Below are positions 21,906 through 34,652 of a stretch of 64,000 nt of DNA, piece by piece. The stretch is from Epiperipatus broadwayi. Its lineage: Eukaryota; Onychophora; Udeonychophora; Euonychophora; Peripatidae. Numbering within the stretch: the stretch's first letter is position 1; every line of letters begins with the position of its first letter. The notes under the pieces are model-generated. The model saw only the letters and a program-made list of their open reading frames with translations. It was not told the origin of the DNA and did no database searches. The translations under genes and the position numbers were made by a program. Where the stretch lies: contig JAQFVV010000029.1 in the NCBI GenBank assembly GCA_028023455.1, positions 10,582,644 to 10,646,643 on the forward strand, read 5' to 3'.

Positions 21906-23935
21906 TCAAAGTTACAAAAATTTTATTTTAATCAATGTTTAATAAATAAAATGTGAACTATTATGCTATTACTAACAGTTGAATATATTTGGAATATTTA
22001 AATAAAAGTTAAATTTTTCTAAAGATATTCAATACTCATATTAGATGATGAAAATAGTCCAATATAAAAATACAACTAGAACACTATTATCACAAACCTT
22101 TAGGAAAACAATATGCTATATACATGTTTGCACATGAGAGGGGGGGGGAGGTTGGAACAAAATGTAATGTAGTTTATGCCTTCACTGTAATTCAAATATT
22201 TAAGAAAATTAACAGTATTGAAAATAATTTCATAAAGCAATTTCCACGAATATAGATACATAACAACATCATTCAAACTTCAAATAACAAAATTGGTGCC
22301 AATAATAATCATAATTTAATAAAAATTATTTTATTCTTGCCTAGGCACAAATAAAGCAAAATAAATAATAAACTTACAGTTTATATACAATGATAAAATA
22401 TACAACATAAAAATTATTTAATCTAAATAAAATTGAAACTAACTAATTATATTTACAGTTATTTAATTAACAACCGATCTTTCATCTCTTATTGAGACCT
22501 TTTCAAGATATAGTTTTATACATCAACGCCTATTAGACATTTTAATTTCAATACTATAATTAACATTATACATATAAACATATAACTTACAGTGTATACA
22601 ATCATTTCAGTTTTTAATCTAATAAGATATTAATTCAGTTAATATTTATACATACATTTACCAATATTCAACTCACCCTCAATCTTTCTTCTTTTATAAA
22701 GACAATACAGATAAAAAATGACAATAATATATTTTTCCTTAATGCTGTGTATTATTTTTATAACAATATAAGCATATACAAGGATAATAAATTTTTCTTC
22801 TTGTACCAAGTAATTCTATAGTTATTAGAATGTGTCTTTACAAGTTTGAATGTTTTTAAAAGTGTTCATTGGGCTATTGTTTTCATTATAGGAAATTACA
22901 ACCAAAATACTTATTCAAGAAAAATTACTGTCATGTGAATAATCTTGTAATTTTAGATTGACTGAAAGATTTTTTTTTGTTTCCACTATATTTATTTACT
23001 CTTAGTATATTCCAGTATAAACTTTCATGTTTCATATCATTTTTACTTTAATGAAAACTGACATATATAGTTTGAACATTTTATTTTAAGCATGAGAAAT
23101 CAACCATGATTTCCCTTTTATATAAATCCAACAATAAATTAAATGAATTTTATTGGCTGCCTTTCTTGCTCAAATAATAGTGATTTTCTTAAATGATTGT
23201 AATGGATTTCATTATTCAATTGTACACTTGTGTGCTATTTGTATAGCATTTCTTTTAGTAAATTTGCTTTAAAAACAGCTATCTATATGATAATTTTTAT
23301 AATAGAATCTTTTTTTGAAATAATAACATCAGTTAAATTGAATGCATTATTTATAAGTAATTTACAACAGAATTGGAGTAAGACTTTGTCTTTCTTTCTT
23401 AATAAAAATAAGATTATAACTATAAGAATAATAACTGTTTTTAATTTACATTCATTAAAAACAAACATATTTTTTTCTAATCCTTGAAATAAAAACTTAT
23501 TAGAATGAACTCTATAATTGCATGCATTATAAAAAACATCATTATTTCAGATAAAAAGTTTTCTTTTTTATTATTATTTTAAAAATCTAGGTTTTTTATC
23601 AAAATGAGAAATAAATAAAATGTTTGTATCAAATAGAGACTTTTTTTAAAAAATCAAATTTCAAATAAATTACAATATTTCAAAAATATTATTAATTAAT
23701 CAATATTTAAGTCATTCCATATTTTATTTTAAATAATTATATACATAAATTCTGTCTGTGTTCATTTCATAATTTCCTTTAAACTTTAAATATGTATATA
23801 TAATACACTATCAAAGTTACATATTCACTGTGTTGTATGCAATGAGACTAATCCATCTGAATATATATATACCATCTCAATACAGATATATTCATAGACT
23901 TAAGATATAAACATTAAAATTTATAATAATATTCA

Positions 23936-24161
23936 TTAAGGCTGTAGCCTCAATCACATGCGTATAAAATGCAATAGTAGGGACTTCTACAGCTCTTTAA
24001 ACCACAAGCTTACTCTTGGAAGAAAAGAGGGGAACCCCTTAGAGGGGAATCCCTTCTTTACTTCAACCTACTTTCTTCCAAGAGTAAGCTTGTGGTTTAA
24101 AGACCTGTAGAGGTCCCTACTATAGCATTTTATACCCATGTGATTGAGGCTACAGCCTTAA
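23936..24161. repeat. 226-bp foldback MITE
   Basis: Arms of about 100 bp, TTAAGGCTGTAGCCTCAATC inward to CTTACTCTTGGAAGAAA, are nearly exact inverted copies. TTAA at each outer end could be a target duplication or part of the repeat. Related to the pair at 19.7 and 20.0 kb. Confidence 0.75.
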
Positions 24162-24719
24162 CTTTAAAATTTATAATGCAAATTTTTCATGTATTAAACT
24201 AAAATAATTTTTAATCTTTCACGAAACCAGGTAAATTATTAATTTAAATCAAGAGTTCAAGATGAAACACACAATCTAGTAATTATCAATTCCATTTATC
24301 TGATTCCTTAGGTTAAAATATGGCTGTTTCTAATTAAACCTCCAAATTTTATATGAGAAGCAAATTAGAGCAGGTACTTTTTTTTTTTTATGTGTGATCA
24401 TTGGAAGGCTCTCAAGTTCCCAGAATACTCTTCAGAAATTAAACATCTTTCCATAGGAATTATATATATTGAAATTAAATATTTTCAAAGACAAAAGATG
24501 TAAACATTTAAATTTGTAATAGGATTTTTTTTTAATTGAACTAGAATAAATATTTATGCGATAACGTTATTTCTGCTTGAATTATTGATTTTAATTGGTG
24601 CTTGTATAGTTACATCACAAGTGATGATTTATTCTAATTTTAATGCATGGAAATATTCATTATAAATTTGAATGTTTATATCTTAAGTCTATCAAAATAT
24701 TTAATTTACATAAATAAGG

Positions 24720-25220
24720 AATATATAGGGGTTTGAACTCAGACTTTCATACGATTCTCAACTATCCACACTATCTCATACTGTTGACACACTTCATCAC
24801 ACACATGTTGAAAATATAAATAATCACCAATACACGTATTCCATGCTAAACCAGCACTTGTCAGTTGGTCCAGATTATCATCTCCTCACATATATACAAT
24901 CAATGCTCAGCTTATATTAAGATAGCCAATCTTCATAGTTTAATGAACAGGCTTCAATTTACTCCACCTCACAACTCTTCAGTCGTCTGTCCATTAAAGT
25001 ATGAAGATTGGCTATCTTAATATAAGCTGAGCATAGATTGTATATATATGTGTGTGGAGATGATAATCTGGACCAATTGACAAGTGCTGATTTAGCATGA
25101 AATACGTATATTGGTGATTATTTATTTTTGAAATGTGTAAGATTGAGTGTGTCAGCAGTATGAGATAGCGTGAATAGTTGAGGGTCGTGTGAAAATCTGA
25201 GTTCAAGTCCCCTATATATT
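24720..25220. repeat. 501-bp foldback with tRNA-like B-box sequence
   Basis: Inverted arms of about 215 bp (ATATATAGGGGTTTGAACTC inward; centre near 24965). The right arm contains GAGTTCAAGTCCCC, close to a pol III B box, about 35 bp after ATAGCGTGAATAGTTGAGG, a weak A-box candidate. The arms may therefore derive from a tRNA-related SINE that inserted head to head or was copied by foldback. Confidence 0.65.
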
Positions 25221-26179
25221 ACATATTGGAGTGCAGGTATGAAAAAACCTATACTGTAAACAAAAAAATAAATAAATAATAGTAATGAAAAGATGCTTAG
25301 TTAAAGGTGAGATCTCAGAGAAGCTGTAAGTCTTCAAACTCTTACACATAAAAATGTATTGAGTCTGATTTTATAGTCATATAACAATTGAGTGTTAAGG
25401 TAGAAGCAGCTACTTTTTAACTTAAGTAATTTAGACTTATACTACTATTGATTTTAATTTATTTTAATAAATGGATGATTCCCAGTATAAATTTAAATGT
25501 ATACATCTCAAGTTAATGAAATGATATATATATATTGTGATGATCGCACATACTGTGGTCACACATATAGATATTTAACATTTCAAGAATATTAAATATT
25601 GCATTTGGATTACTAAAAAGTGAGTTTAAAAAATTATAAACAAAGAAATGTTTTAATTAAGAAAAGAGAGGGAATTAGAATCGAAAAGATTCTTATCTTT
25701 TACCCTCCAAAGTTAAGATTTTGTAAATGAAAAATAAGTTAGAAATATTGAAATTGTAAATTAGAAAATTAATAGTAATAAAGAAATCTAAATGAAAGAC
25801 AAACTAAAATATGATGTATAAGAAAAGTAAAGTTTGAAAACCTTAAACAGAGCAAAAATAGAAATTTAAAAACATGACCGAAAGATAAGGATCTGGGTCA
25901 TAAAAGTACACATTTGACGATAAAACGAAATGCGTGTATGAAGTATGATAAAGACAGCAATAATTTATGCTTGTCAGTAATGTCAAAAATAAAAAAAAAC
26001 AGTTTATTAAAAATCTGTTTAATTAAAAAGAAATAAATAAATGTACATAGTGCTGCAAAATCATATAAAAGCAAATCTATATAAATGGCCGAAGGCACAT
26101 TCAGAAAAGGAAAGGTGTGAACAACAGCAAAAACAAAGGATCGAAAGGACAAAGAACTGGGGAATTTTAATTAAAAATT

Positions 26180-26956
26180 TTGATTAGTATTGGTCGAGAC
26201 TTCAGTGAGGACATTGCTCAGATAAGAAGCCGAAAAATATAATAGAAAGCAGACATGAAAAGTTAAAATTTGGAAAAAAAAAAGGGAACAGAAAGCTGAG
26301 TCAAAGGACCTCGACATAGCAGACTGAAACTGTATGAACATGAGAACAAACTACAACATAAAGGAAGCTTCAAGGATGTGTGGCTAAGGGCCAGTCACGA
26401 TCGCCGGTCGATCCAGACTCCCGTGCTTTAATGGTTCGCGTCTCGATGTAACAACTGCCGACGTAGCGCCTGCCGAAGGGTTTGTTTTTGCCTTGTCCTT
26501 GATGTCCAAAATACGGAGGAGTTCCCACAATCAAATCTAACCAAAGAGTGACCATTCCCTGCTAAAAAAGTGGAGAAATTCCACGGGGCGGTCAGCAAGA
26601 CTCCAAGTTAATTCAAAGACTTAATAACCTAGGTAATTATGTATAATACATTTTATATAACTTATATGCACATACTTTTCATTTAAGGCAATTGCCAATC
26701 CCAGATATTAATGAGATAGACATTAATTAGACTCTTTCTAATATTTGGAATGACTATAAAGGGATAATTTATTTTCACAGATTACAATCATTTATAGGAT
26801 CTTCTATTTTATTTTATTTGTAGCATTATAGCAAATAATCTGTTTTATTGTTTGTAAATGATTTAGAGTGTTTCTTTTTATTATAATTTATTGTATTAAA
26901 TATCTTTTATTGATTTTAAATCTGTTTCGTCTCGTTCTTCGCCACTCCAAAAAGTA
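26180..26956 (-). other. GC-richer stretch downstream of the possible LTR
   Basis: 26360-26610 is GC-rich with unusual CG content (CACGATCGCCGGTCGATCC). On the minus strand a 61-codon frame at 26555-26370 (WLDLIVGTPPYFGHQGQG within it) could be a remnant of an internal region, but no gag or pol motif is recognised. Could equally be an unrelated repeat. Confidence 0.3.
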
Positions 26957-27303
26957 ATATAGTCATAGGGTTTGGGAAAATAATTATTATTCATTATGAG
27001 TACTGAATTAACACGTGAAGCTAGTGGTGCAGTATTTTGATCCCATTAAAATTTATAAATATCCAAGCGCTGTAACTCTGTAAAATCTTACAGCAGTCGG
27101 GAGATAGTTGACCGGGAAATATAACCTGGGGCTATACCCGTATAGCATACAGGTTCGGTCAAGTACGGATATAGATTTGTTTATGTCTGTATGTTCTCTC
27201 TGCTTGCGGTAGCGGAAAGTGGACGATCTTGAATTTTTAGAATTCCCCATTATATATAAATAAAAGGGAAGTTAAGCTTTCAATCGCTGTGTTTCCGTTA
27301 CAA
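26957..27303 (-). mobile_element. Possible LTR of an LTR retrotransposon
   Basis: On the minus strand the block starts TGTAACGGAAACACAGCG and ends before TTTGGAGTGGCGAAGAACG, which resembles the TGGCGA type of primer-binding region after many insect LTRs. It is less AT-rich than its surroundings and has the size of a small LTR. No second LTR is seen, so this rests on pattern alone. Confidence 0.3.
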
Positions 27304-30300
27304 TATATATATATATATTATTGGAAGATGCCTAGTTTTTGTCAAATATTCAAAAAAGTTGTGAATCTGGTCTGATTTAAACTTATATAAAATCTTTATT
27401 GTGTTCAACTAGAAGTAGCTGTATTTTAGTTTTAAAAAATTGTTAATTACTAAATCATGTGATTTAATATAGACTATTGATTTCAATTGATGGAGCCTGC
27501 TTATATATGCATAGCTGCAGTTTTTTTTAATATGTGAAAAGTTTCTATTATAAGTTTTAATAATTATATACATATAAACAAGTTTCTAATTAAATATAAT
27601 TGCTATATGCATTTTAGAGATTGCATCCTTTATTTTTGTCACTTGGTCAATCATTAAGTACTGATAATTTGTTCCTGCTTCCTCTTTTAACTTTAGCACT
27701 GCTATTATACAAATAACACATTCAATTAAAGAGAAAGAATTTCCACTTTTAATATCCACTGTACAGATTTTATAATAGCTCAATGATATTTATAACAGTT
27801 AGTTATGTGTGTAATCATTTATGAAATTCAATTATTGCACTGTCTACTCAAGACAATTCTTAAGTAATACTGTTAATGACAATCGTTATACATAACAAGG
27901 ATATATATCTTAGCTTAGGCAATATTTTGTTTATACATGATTTACACTGTCAGTTGATAGTATTTTGAAATTTATATAAATTAAAGAATTATAACTGCTT
28001 GAATTGAATTATTTCAAAGAAAAAAAATAAATATATAATAAAAAAGAATTTTTCGGATGCTAAGCAAGTAATATTCACTGCTTATGTGTATATTGAATGA
28101 GCTTAAAACTCAAATGGGGTGGTATGTTCCTTCACAATCATTATATTGTAGTAGTACCAATAAAAAGAGGCATTCAGGTATATTGACCATGGATTTATCC
28201 AAATGCTTTTAGAATCATAGATAAATCAGTAATCCTAAAAACTGGTACACTTGACCTAATCCCTAACATTATTTACTTTAGTCATAAGGGCAAACTAAGC
28301 TCACAGTTACATATATCTTTAATCTGGTTAGCAATGGACCATTATGTGAAGATTCACCATAATGATCATCAACATCTTGTACCCATTATTTTGATTTACA
28401 ATCAATTATTTACTTCAGTGATTTTTTTTAAAAAAAATTTTTTTTCTTAAAATCAACCATCATTTTTTTCAAAATGGTAGACATTTCATAAAATTGATAA
28501 TATCAAAGGATAGTGGTTTCATTAAAGTTATGACAATCAAAAATAAAATGGTGACACTGGCACTAAAAAATACAGTATAGCACAGATTTTATTCATTATA
28601 CAGCATACAGTATAGAATTAATATATGATAAATATATTTTATCTGATCTTCATCCAGTATCCTGCAAGATAATCAGTATATTCTTTTAGGATATATTCAA
28701 AGTAAAGAAGATTTTCATTATTAATAACTACAAAAGCAAAAAAAATATCAGTTTCATTCAGTAAATTAAGTAAAAATATACTTTGATCATGTACCATAAC
28801 AATTGTATTAATATTAAATTTTAAAATGGATACATTAAGTTAAGTTTTATATATTCATTCAATCTATTTTATGAATTAAAATTCTTGTGAAAGTTATTTG
28901 CTAACGGCTAAAAATTTATTAATTGTAAAATAAATACATATAATAAACCTTTTCTTTAGTCAATGTTAGAAATATTTTGGCCAATTTATTACAAATAAGA
29001 ATGAAAAGAATAACAAATTAATTGTAATTTTGAGGAGTGGAAAAGAAAAAATAATTTTGTACATTATGCAATTATTAAGCAACTTTATATGATCAAAGGT
29101 TACTAAACATACATTAAAAATATTAATTATTTGCTCAATTTTAAATCAATACTCTTGTAATTTATTTCCAATATTCCGGTTAATTGCAGTTTTTATTGAA
29201 ATCATAACAAAATACAACTTTACATTATCGGTAAAAAAAAAAAAAAAAGATTAATTATTTACGTTATTAAAACTTCAGCAATCAAACTATACTTTAAATT
29301 TCTGCACAAAATAAATACATTTGTGAATTTTTTTTTTTTTAAATTAACAGCAATGCAAAAAACATTCTATGATTTACTGGTTATATATTATGAAAATAAA
29401 AAACGTTGATAATAGAGCATCAAAATTAAAATGTACATTGTGTTGTTGCTTTTTTTTTTTAAATTTAAAATATACATGGTAGTTAGTTTGTTTTTTCTTC
29501 AAGCTTTAATTTAATGAATCATGAATGAAAAAATATTTTTTGCTATGTAAGAAGCAAAATGGTGGATTATCTATAAAAAAAATTATATATATATTTAAAA
29601 AATATAAAGCTACTGAAATGTTTTTATACAGTATATTTATTTAAAGGTTAACATAAAAAATAATAATAATATGCTTACTAAAAAATTTAAGTTTGATTTT
29701 TTTTCTCATCAAATTTTTATATATTTTTACTTTAAAATAATAAATTCATTTTTTTTCAATAGCCATTTTGGGCACCAATTGTTCATGACACCAGGATAAA
29801 GATTTAGATAATCAAAATCATTCATAATATTAATTTTTTTTATAACCATTTAATATTAATAGATAATAAAAATGTAATCCCTAATAGATATAAATATGTC
29901 AAATGAAAGTAAGAAAAAATGAGAAAATACCCTTTTGGTGGTCAATCTAAGTTTCTCATATTTGATTATGAATTACAAACTCATTTTTTTTTATTAATCA
30001 AAAAAAAATAAAATATACTTATATGGATATATTTGAATTATGAAAATTCAGGAAAAACTTATTATATATGTACACATTAAAACAAGAGAAGACTTAAATC
30101 CCTTTTCAAATGTAATTTTTTATGGACAGTTAATCAAACTGTTTGACAAAAATAATAGAAAACATAGAAGTGATGAAAATAACACCATTGGTTACAATCC
30201 CTAGAAATAGTTTAATATTATTCATATTTTAAATAACAAAATTGGTGTCAATAATACTCATAATTTGGGAGAAATTATTTTATTTTTTTCTCTTGACATA

Positions 30301-30989
30301 AAAAAATGAAATAACTAAAAAATATATAGTTTGCACAAATGAGTTATTAATTTAAGAAGATATTAATATTGAAACAGTCGACCTTAGTTCAAGATCGAGT
30401 TTTACTGTTCTACCACAACCCATGGGTCATCCTGCTCCTTTTTTTGTCACATGTATATAAACTATACATATATTTCTGAGAAGCATCTATAAAAGTTATA
30501 AATATAAATTTTAAATAAAAATTCTTTAATTATTTTGATATTAATGTCTCTAGATGCGACTCAGATATATACATATATTAACGGAGCTTTTACAAACAAA
30601 TATTGTAAATGATTTTTTTTTCTTAATTATATTTTTAATACTTTGTAATTATTTTTCTTCATATAATTACATAAAATTCAAGATGGAAGATGCAATAGTC
30701 GACTGTCCAAGAGTAATTAAAGGGGTGGAACATTAGTTTGTTTCATGGTTTTAAAAGAAATTTTTAAATCAAAGTTAATGAAAGTAAAATTTAAAACAAA
30801 GCTAATTGATTTTAAGTTAGCTGTTAACATTTTATCAAATCTGCAAATTGATTTGAATTTATTTTTGGACAGTTATATTGCGATTGCATCTCCAATAACA
30901 AAAGAGAAAATATTTCTGTAAATTAAAGATTCAATTAGAATTAAGAAGTTTAATTAAAAACATTCTTTGAATAACTCAAAACTGGCATA

Positions 30990-31260
30990 AATAGGGCTGA
31001 AAATCTATTGTGTGAGAGTTCGGTCAATTGCTGCTAAACCGACTTCACATCTTTTTGGTTTTTAAAATGGTTTTTGGGTAGAGCGACTTAAGCTACCTTT
31101 TCCTCCATTTTCAGCCTGGTTCTTTGCTGTGCAGAGATGTAGCTCCTACCAATCAAAGAATGCTGCCTTCCACAGAAGATTCGTCTGTACTTCATCCCAT
31201 AGAATCATGAGGTAACAAGCCTATAGTCATTATCATCACCTTACCTGAAGTCTAACTCCT
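30990..31260. other. GC-richer segment, unknown
   Basis: Contains AGAGTTCGGTCAATTGCTGC, GGTAGAGCGACTTAAGC and short GC-rich pieces. No long frame, no inverted ends. Possibly part of an unrecognised retroelement. Confidence 0.3.
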
Positions 31261-32019
31261 AACTCCTTAAAATTAATGTCTTCTTTATGTTAAACCTCTT
31301 TTTAACTCGCTAATCAGCGAGCATGTTAAACTAATAATTATTTTCTTAGTATCAATTCTCTATAACCTAAACTAATCTTATTGTAAAATATTTCATCCAA
31401 CTCACGCTTATTTTTCTTATAATTTAGTGCGATTATAATTTAATTTTAATGATCTTTTTGTATTTTCACTTGATTTTTATTTGTAAATGTTAACCAAACT
31501 TAACTTCTATATCCCGTTGTAGAGGGGGGGGGGATAATTAATTATTTCATGTCTAAATAGCTTGTAAGATTGAGTTTGTCTGTTAAATGAATATATGTTG
31601 TTTTTTTTTTAAATTTTATCGTAAATTTATACGAAATGTATAAATATTTTTCCAATCTGGGGTGGATCTTGGTATCCGTTAATTTATTGATTTCTTTCTC
31701 TTAATCACCATCGCCAAAAGGCTGGTGACCAAATATTATTTTATTTGCATTTTTAATTGCTTGAATTTTAATTTTTTTTTATATGAAACAAAATAGTATT
31801 GATTCAAGAAGGGGGAGCAATGCACACTTCATTAATTAGAGTTTTAACTTCTGATGAATGACTTTATCTTACATTGATCATTATTCTAGCATATCATTAC
31901 GTATCTGTTAAACTACTTAAGGCTTTATTTTAGTATTTAAATCCAATGATTTCATATTCTTATAATAGCGTTGCTGGCATCTCTCAGAAATTATTAGTAA
32001 GCCACATAGGGCTTTTATC

Positions 32020-32380
32020 TGATTCGCCTATACCTCATTACAGGGATTCACAATCATCTTCATTTATCATTCTTTTCCTTAAAGTATATATTTATATACT
32101 GCTTTGATTCACCCATACCTCATGCCAGGGATTCAAAGCCTTCCATCCTTTTTTAATATTCTTGTTCATGACAGGGGTCTAAGTCTACTCCTGGAACATG
32201 CAGGTTAGTGTGGATGAAGCTCTGTATGGCTCTGCCATGATCCGGCCCATAGCAACTTCCTACCTACCTTTCCTTTCGGTATCGCTCAGCATGAAGCTGG
32301 CATACCATCTTAATAATCGGAGAATGGCATTTTCTTGGCTGAAGCTGCCACACTCTCTCTCACTGACATAATGCTAGCAC
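32020..32380. other. GC-richer segment with an imperfect tandem pair
   Basis: ATTCGCCTATACCTCATTAC at 32023 and ATTCACCCATACCTCATGCC at 32107 are two copies of about 40 bp, 84 bp apart. The following 250 bp (for example CCATGATCCGGCCCATAGC) is less AT-rich. No coding evidence. Confidence 0.4.
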
Positions 32381-33083
32381 TGCAATTTCTTATGGTTCAT
32401 TTTTTAGCCTGTTTAACAAAATAAATTGTAATAATATGTGATAATGAAATGTTTTTCTCTTTGTAATATTTTTTGTTGGAATTTTTGATCCAACTTCTCA
32501 TGAAGCTGCCCTCCCCTTTATTTTGAAATAAGCAATTCCCATATTGATAGAGTTTCGCAATATTTGGAAAGTTAAATGTTGAAAATGTGTAACAAGTAAA
32601 TGTTTTTAGTATACTCACGGATCATAATGTATCCTTATTTAATTGTTATAAATAAATGCTATAAATTAAAATAAAACTATGTATCAAATGCCAAGGGCAT
32701 CCTACTAAAATCGTATAAACAGCAAAACTCTATTGTTATATCTTTATGTGTTTTTTTAAAATGTATAAAACATCCACCAAACACCCAGAAAAATCTGTTT
32801 TGTAACATTGAATAAAATCCTATTTCCAAATATACATTTAGTATTGTAACTGCCGCACTAAATTGATATTTTTTAAAATAAAAATAATTGTATCAAGTTT
32901 GTAAAATATTTGTAACCAAAATAAAGTTTAAAATGTGTGAAATTGACTATATATAAAATCATCTTGAGTTTTGTCAAAATAAATATTCATATTTTTAAAC
33001 TTAATCCAGTTGTTCAAATCTCCTTGATATATTTAGTATGTTTTTTAATTTATATCTCGGGTTCACTCAATCTTTCATCATCA

Positions 33084-33310
33084 TCACCAGTTGAGTTCTC
33101 ACGCAAAACATTGTAACACAGGGCCGGGATAAAATGAATTCATGTGGTATCACTGTAGGTGTTGTCTGTAGTGTTATAGATTTGGGAAATGGGTAAATAG
33201 GTTAGAATTCATGTTTGTTCCTGATCTGTGTATCTCAGGCATGATTGGATTCGGGGTACTTTTGCTTAGATTTTAAATCTCGTTGGATGGACACATTTTT
33301 GACTGGTACA
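33084..33310 (-). mobile_element. Possible LINE or SINE 3' end with GAT-repeat tail
   Basis: On the minus strand a unique, less AT-rich stretch ends in CTCAACTGGTGATGATGATG. A (GAT)n tail is what the RTE copies here have, so this may be the 3' end of another RTE element or a SINE using its machinery. No protein match. Confidence 0.4.
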
Positions 33311-34261
33311 GTATATTTAATATTACAGCCTCATATACATATTTATCTTAATAACTTATATAAGTAATCTTTTCTTCCATAAATATAAAAATAAAATTAT
33401 CATAAATACGCAGTGAGTTACAGAATTATTTTACAAGAATATTAAACTTTCCTTCATGTAGAAATGTGATACTACAGTTTTTGTGATCATTATTTATCAA
33501 ATTATTATATTCTTAAAGAATCTACTGGACTATCAAAATTTTTTAATGTAGATAATTTTATCCCACTAATTAATGCTGAAGTATAATTAAAATATTCTAT
33601 TGGAAAACTATAATTTTATTTCTTTTTTTATTTCTAGTGTACTTCAAAGCAAGTAATCTTGCCTTCTATCATTTTTATTTTATTGATGACTGGTGAGCAT
33701 TTGATTTTGAATATGAAGCACCACATAGATCTCTTTAAAATAAATCTAGTAATAGGTTAAATACATCACGGCTATTCCTTCTTTCCTTAAAAAATGTTAT
33801 AGTGGAATTCATTACCCAATTATGTACTTACTAGCTGTATATATATAACTTTATTTTTAATAAATCTGTAGTAAAAACATATTTGACTTAAGATGTATAC
33901 TATTTTTTTCAGGCATCTCCTTTTTGAAATGAAAAAAATTTTTTTTAAAGAATTAACACTATGAAGATATTCTTTTAATTATTACTGTATTTTAATTATT
34001 TTTTAGCAGGTTTAAAAAAGTTTTATTGAACATAGTTTCACTTTTGATCATCTCTTATTTAGAACAATTATGACATCAACTAATTACAATTCATTCTTTT
34101 TCAGCTAATTAGATATACAATATTTGAAACTTGATTTTTTTTAGTTTTATTTTAAAGAGATATAAAAATAGTAAAACATTTATTAGCTGATTTTTATAAA
34201 ATTTATTGAAAGCCTTTATAAAGGATAAAATTAATATTATTTCATTTTAAAAGATTATATA

Positions 34262-34652
34262 ATACTAAATCATCCATGCATTTTACTACTGTTACACAAT
34301 GCTTTATTTACCACCCTCTTTTACAGTTTGTTTTGATTGCCCCAGCAATCTTCTCCAGAACTACAACAAAACAAAAAAACATATGAATATAAATGTACGT
34401 GAACATAGATTTTACATTCTATATATACATCTTATAATCATCATCTATTTATTTAAAAGATAATAAATAGATGATGATTATAAGATGTATATATAGAATA
34501 TAAATTGTATGTTCATGTATATTTATATTCACGTTTGTATTATATTGTAGTTCTGAAGAAGATTGTTGGGGCAATCAAAACTGTAAACTGTAAAAGAGGG
34601 TGGTAAATAAAGCATTGTACAACAGTAGTAAAGTCCATGGATGATTTAGTAT
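34262..34652. repeat. 391-bp palindromic foldback carrying a hammerhead-like fold
   Basis: Inverted arms of about 190 bp meet at ATTTAAAAGATAATAAAT. Ends are ATACTAAATCATCC and GGATGATTTAGTAT. The arms are close copies and include CACCCTCTTTTACAG. The right arm holds a hammerhead-like sequence and the left arm its mirror with more damage. It is unrelated in sequence to the main family, so a second ribozyme foldback lineage is inferred. Confidence 0.75.
34545..34593 (+). ncRNA. Hammerhead-like ribozyme with long stem I, one core change
   Basis: UUGUAGUU, box CUGAAGA (34553-34559), strong stem II GAUUG-UUGGGG-CAAUC, AAAAC, then U and GUA, then AACUGUAA. Stem I pairs over eight positions, two of them G-U. 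The expected G12 is A, and stem III is only A-U and C-G. Position 7 is free, so CUGAAGA is acceptable. Probably inactive, but the shape is clear. Confidence 0.55.

Noticed and set aside
21673-21942. 89-codon frame in the GC-rich block
   Set aside because: GC-rich DNA has fewer stops, so length alone is weak. No domain, signal or homologous partner seen.
25898-26152. 84-codon minus-strand frame with hydrophobic look
   Set aside because: Phe, Leu and Ile richness follows from A-rich sequence on the plus strand. No start context, splice or domain support.
30360-30440. Short sequence TGGTAGAACAG near 30407 (minus strand) resembling a tRNA A box
   Set aside because: No B box or cloverleaf stems could be drawn around it.
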